Positions 63,765 to 64,000 of a stretch of 64,000 nt of DNA are shown here, piece by piece. The position numbers and the translations under genes were made by a program. The notes under the pieces were generated by a model. It saw only the letters and a list, made by a program, of their open reading frames with translations, did not search any database and had not been told where the DNA came from. This stretch comes from Allodiplogaster sudhausi. Lineage: Eukaryota > Nematoda > Chromadorea > Rhabditida > Diplogasteridae. Location: the NCBI GenBank assembly GCA_945643635.1, contig CALZFC010000192.1, positions 1 to 64,000 on the forward strand. The letters run 5' to 3'. Each line of letters begins with the position of its first letter. Position 1 is the first letter of the stretch.

Positions 63765-64000
63765 AAGTAGAATATGCCTGTAATACTTTGTATTCATGTC
63801 CTCAAGTATTTTAAGAAATCGACTTTTGGAGGTTGATGTAACAATGACCACCTATTCATCGAAGCAGAGATATATTAACACATGATGAAACCGCTAGATT
63901 TATGGGGTAAAGTTAGTCAAATTTTACGTAGAATACGCCTATAATACTTAGAATCGGTGTCCTCAAGTATTTAAAGAACTTGGCCGACTTGGCCGAAGAT

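Larger units (their letters stand above)
1..64000 (+). repeat. Satellite DNA tandem array, 343-base unit, about 187 copies
   Basis: The entire window is head-to-tail copies of one unit, all in the same orientation. Anchoring on CATGATGAAA gives 187 anchors (first 281, last 63,881) and 186 full periods, mean 341.9 bases. Most intervals are exactly 343 or 342; shorter classes (339, 335, 333, 326-331) and one long unit (426) are explained by local indels. The unit is 38.8% G+C and has 12 CpG. Every reading frame is closed within a unit or two, and 343 is not a multiple of three, so the frame also shifts from copy to copy. There are no interrupting elements. By analogy with known eukaryotic satellites this is probably constitutive heterochromatin (centromeric, pericentromeric, subtelomeric, or on a sex or B chromosome). 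The location and species cannot be read from the sequence. Confidence 0.98.
58440..64000 (+). repeat. Worn units at the right end of the window
   Basis: Units 172 to 187 plus a partial one. Small indels are now scattered through the whole unit rather than confined to half B. Examples: GATAATTAAC (58,770), GAACAGGG (59,103), ACTAGTTCGG (59,271), CACCATTCAT (59,771), GAAAAGCTAG (60,151), GAAACGCTAG (60,491), GGCGACTTGG (60,921), AGATTATTC (61,277), GACTGGCCG (61,293), an inserted TAT near 61,543, a missing G near 61,687, an extra A near 62,225, TTTGGTGGGG (63,412), ACTAGGTCGG (63,706). As at the left end, this is either divergence toward an array edge or lower base accuracy near a contig end. 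No unique sequence appears before 64,000. Confidence 0.75.

Noticed and set aside
1..64000. CRISPR array
   Set aside because: The repeat is 343 bases and contiguous. There are no short repeats separated by unique spacers and no cas genes.
1..64000. Tandem genes such as rDNA, 5S, tRNA or histone clusters
   Set aside because: The unit has no recognisable rRNA core, tRNA cloverleaf (no A/B box arrangement or GTTCRANNC loop) or open frame. Both halves are non-coding and related to each other.

Overview
The whole 64,000-base window is one uninterrupted tandem array of a single satellite DNA, always in the same orientation. I anchored each unit on its conserved CATGATGAAA motif and found 187 anchors, from 281 to 63,881. 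That gives 186 complete units with a mean period of 341.9 bases. The standard unit is 343 bases; a common version is 342. I see no gene, rRNA, tRNA, transposon, CRISPR array, telomere repeat or unique flanking sequence. Megabase-style homogeneous arrays of this kind are typical of eukaryotic centromeric, pericentromeric, subtelomeric, sex- or B-chromosome heterochromatin. I cannot name the species. The unit is about 39% G+C (133 of 343) and not CpG-depleted (12 CpG against about 12.8 expected), which fits a genome with little germline methylation or a young array.

Each 343-base unit is a fossil dimer. Half A (182 bases) and half B (161 bases) align over their first 85 bases at about 86% identity (73 of 85) and share a 21-base box. 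Half A also carries a GC-rich cluster of four GGCCGA motifs in a 47-base stretch that can fold into short hairpins. This looks like an insertion or local duplication that half B lacks. The ancestral monomer was therefore probably about 160-170 bases, near nucleosome length.

Layout: 1-1,301 holds worn units with many small indels. 1,302-31,800 is extremely homogeneous; nearly the only variation is a three-allele indel in half B (TTTAAAG, TTTTAAG, TTTAAG). From 31,801 a second variable site in half B, around GGTAAACTTAGCCAAATTTT, begins to collect a C/T allele and deletions. 41,707-42,132 is the one grossly abnormal unit (426 bases), with an 85-base internal duplication. 42,133-58,439 is rich in alleles at that site, including a distinctive 16-base-shorter junction. 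58,440-64,000 again shows many scattered single-base indels.

Variant alleles fall in ordered patterns. A four-unit higher-order repeat (about 1,371 bases) is visible at 19,802-23,914, a second (about 1,356 bases) at 46,920-50,987, and a two-unit alternation at 43,150-45,891. These patterns, a 16-base deletion junction spread over 25 kb, and B-half alleles that match the A half indicate ongoing unequal exchange and gene conversion. No conventional coding system is present. The biology here is the structure and turnover of the satellite itself.
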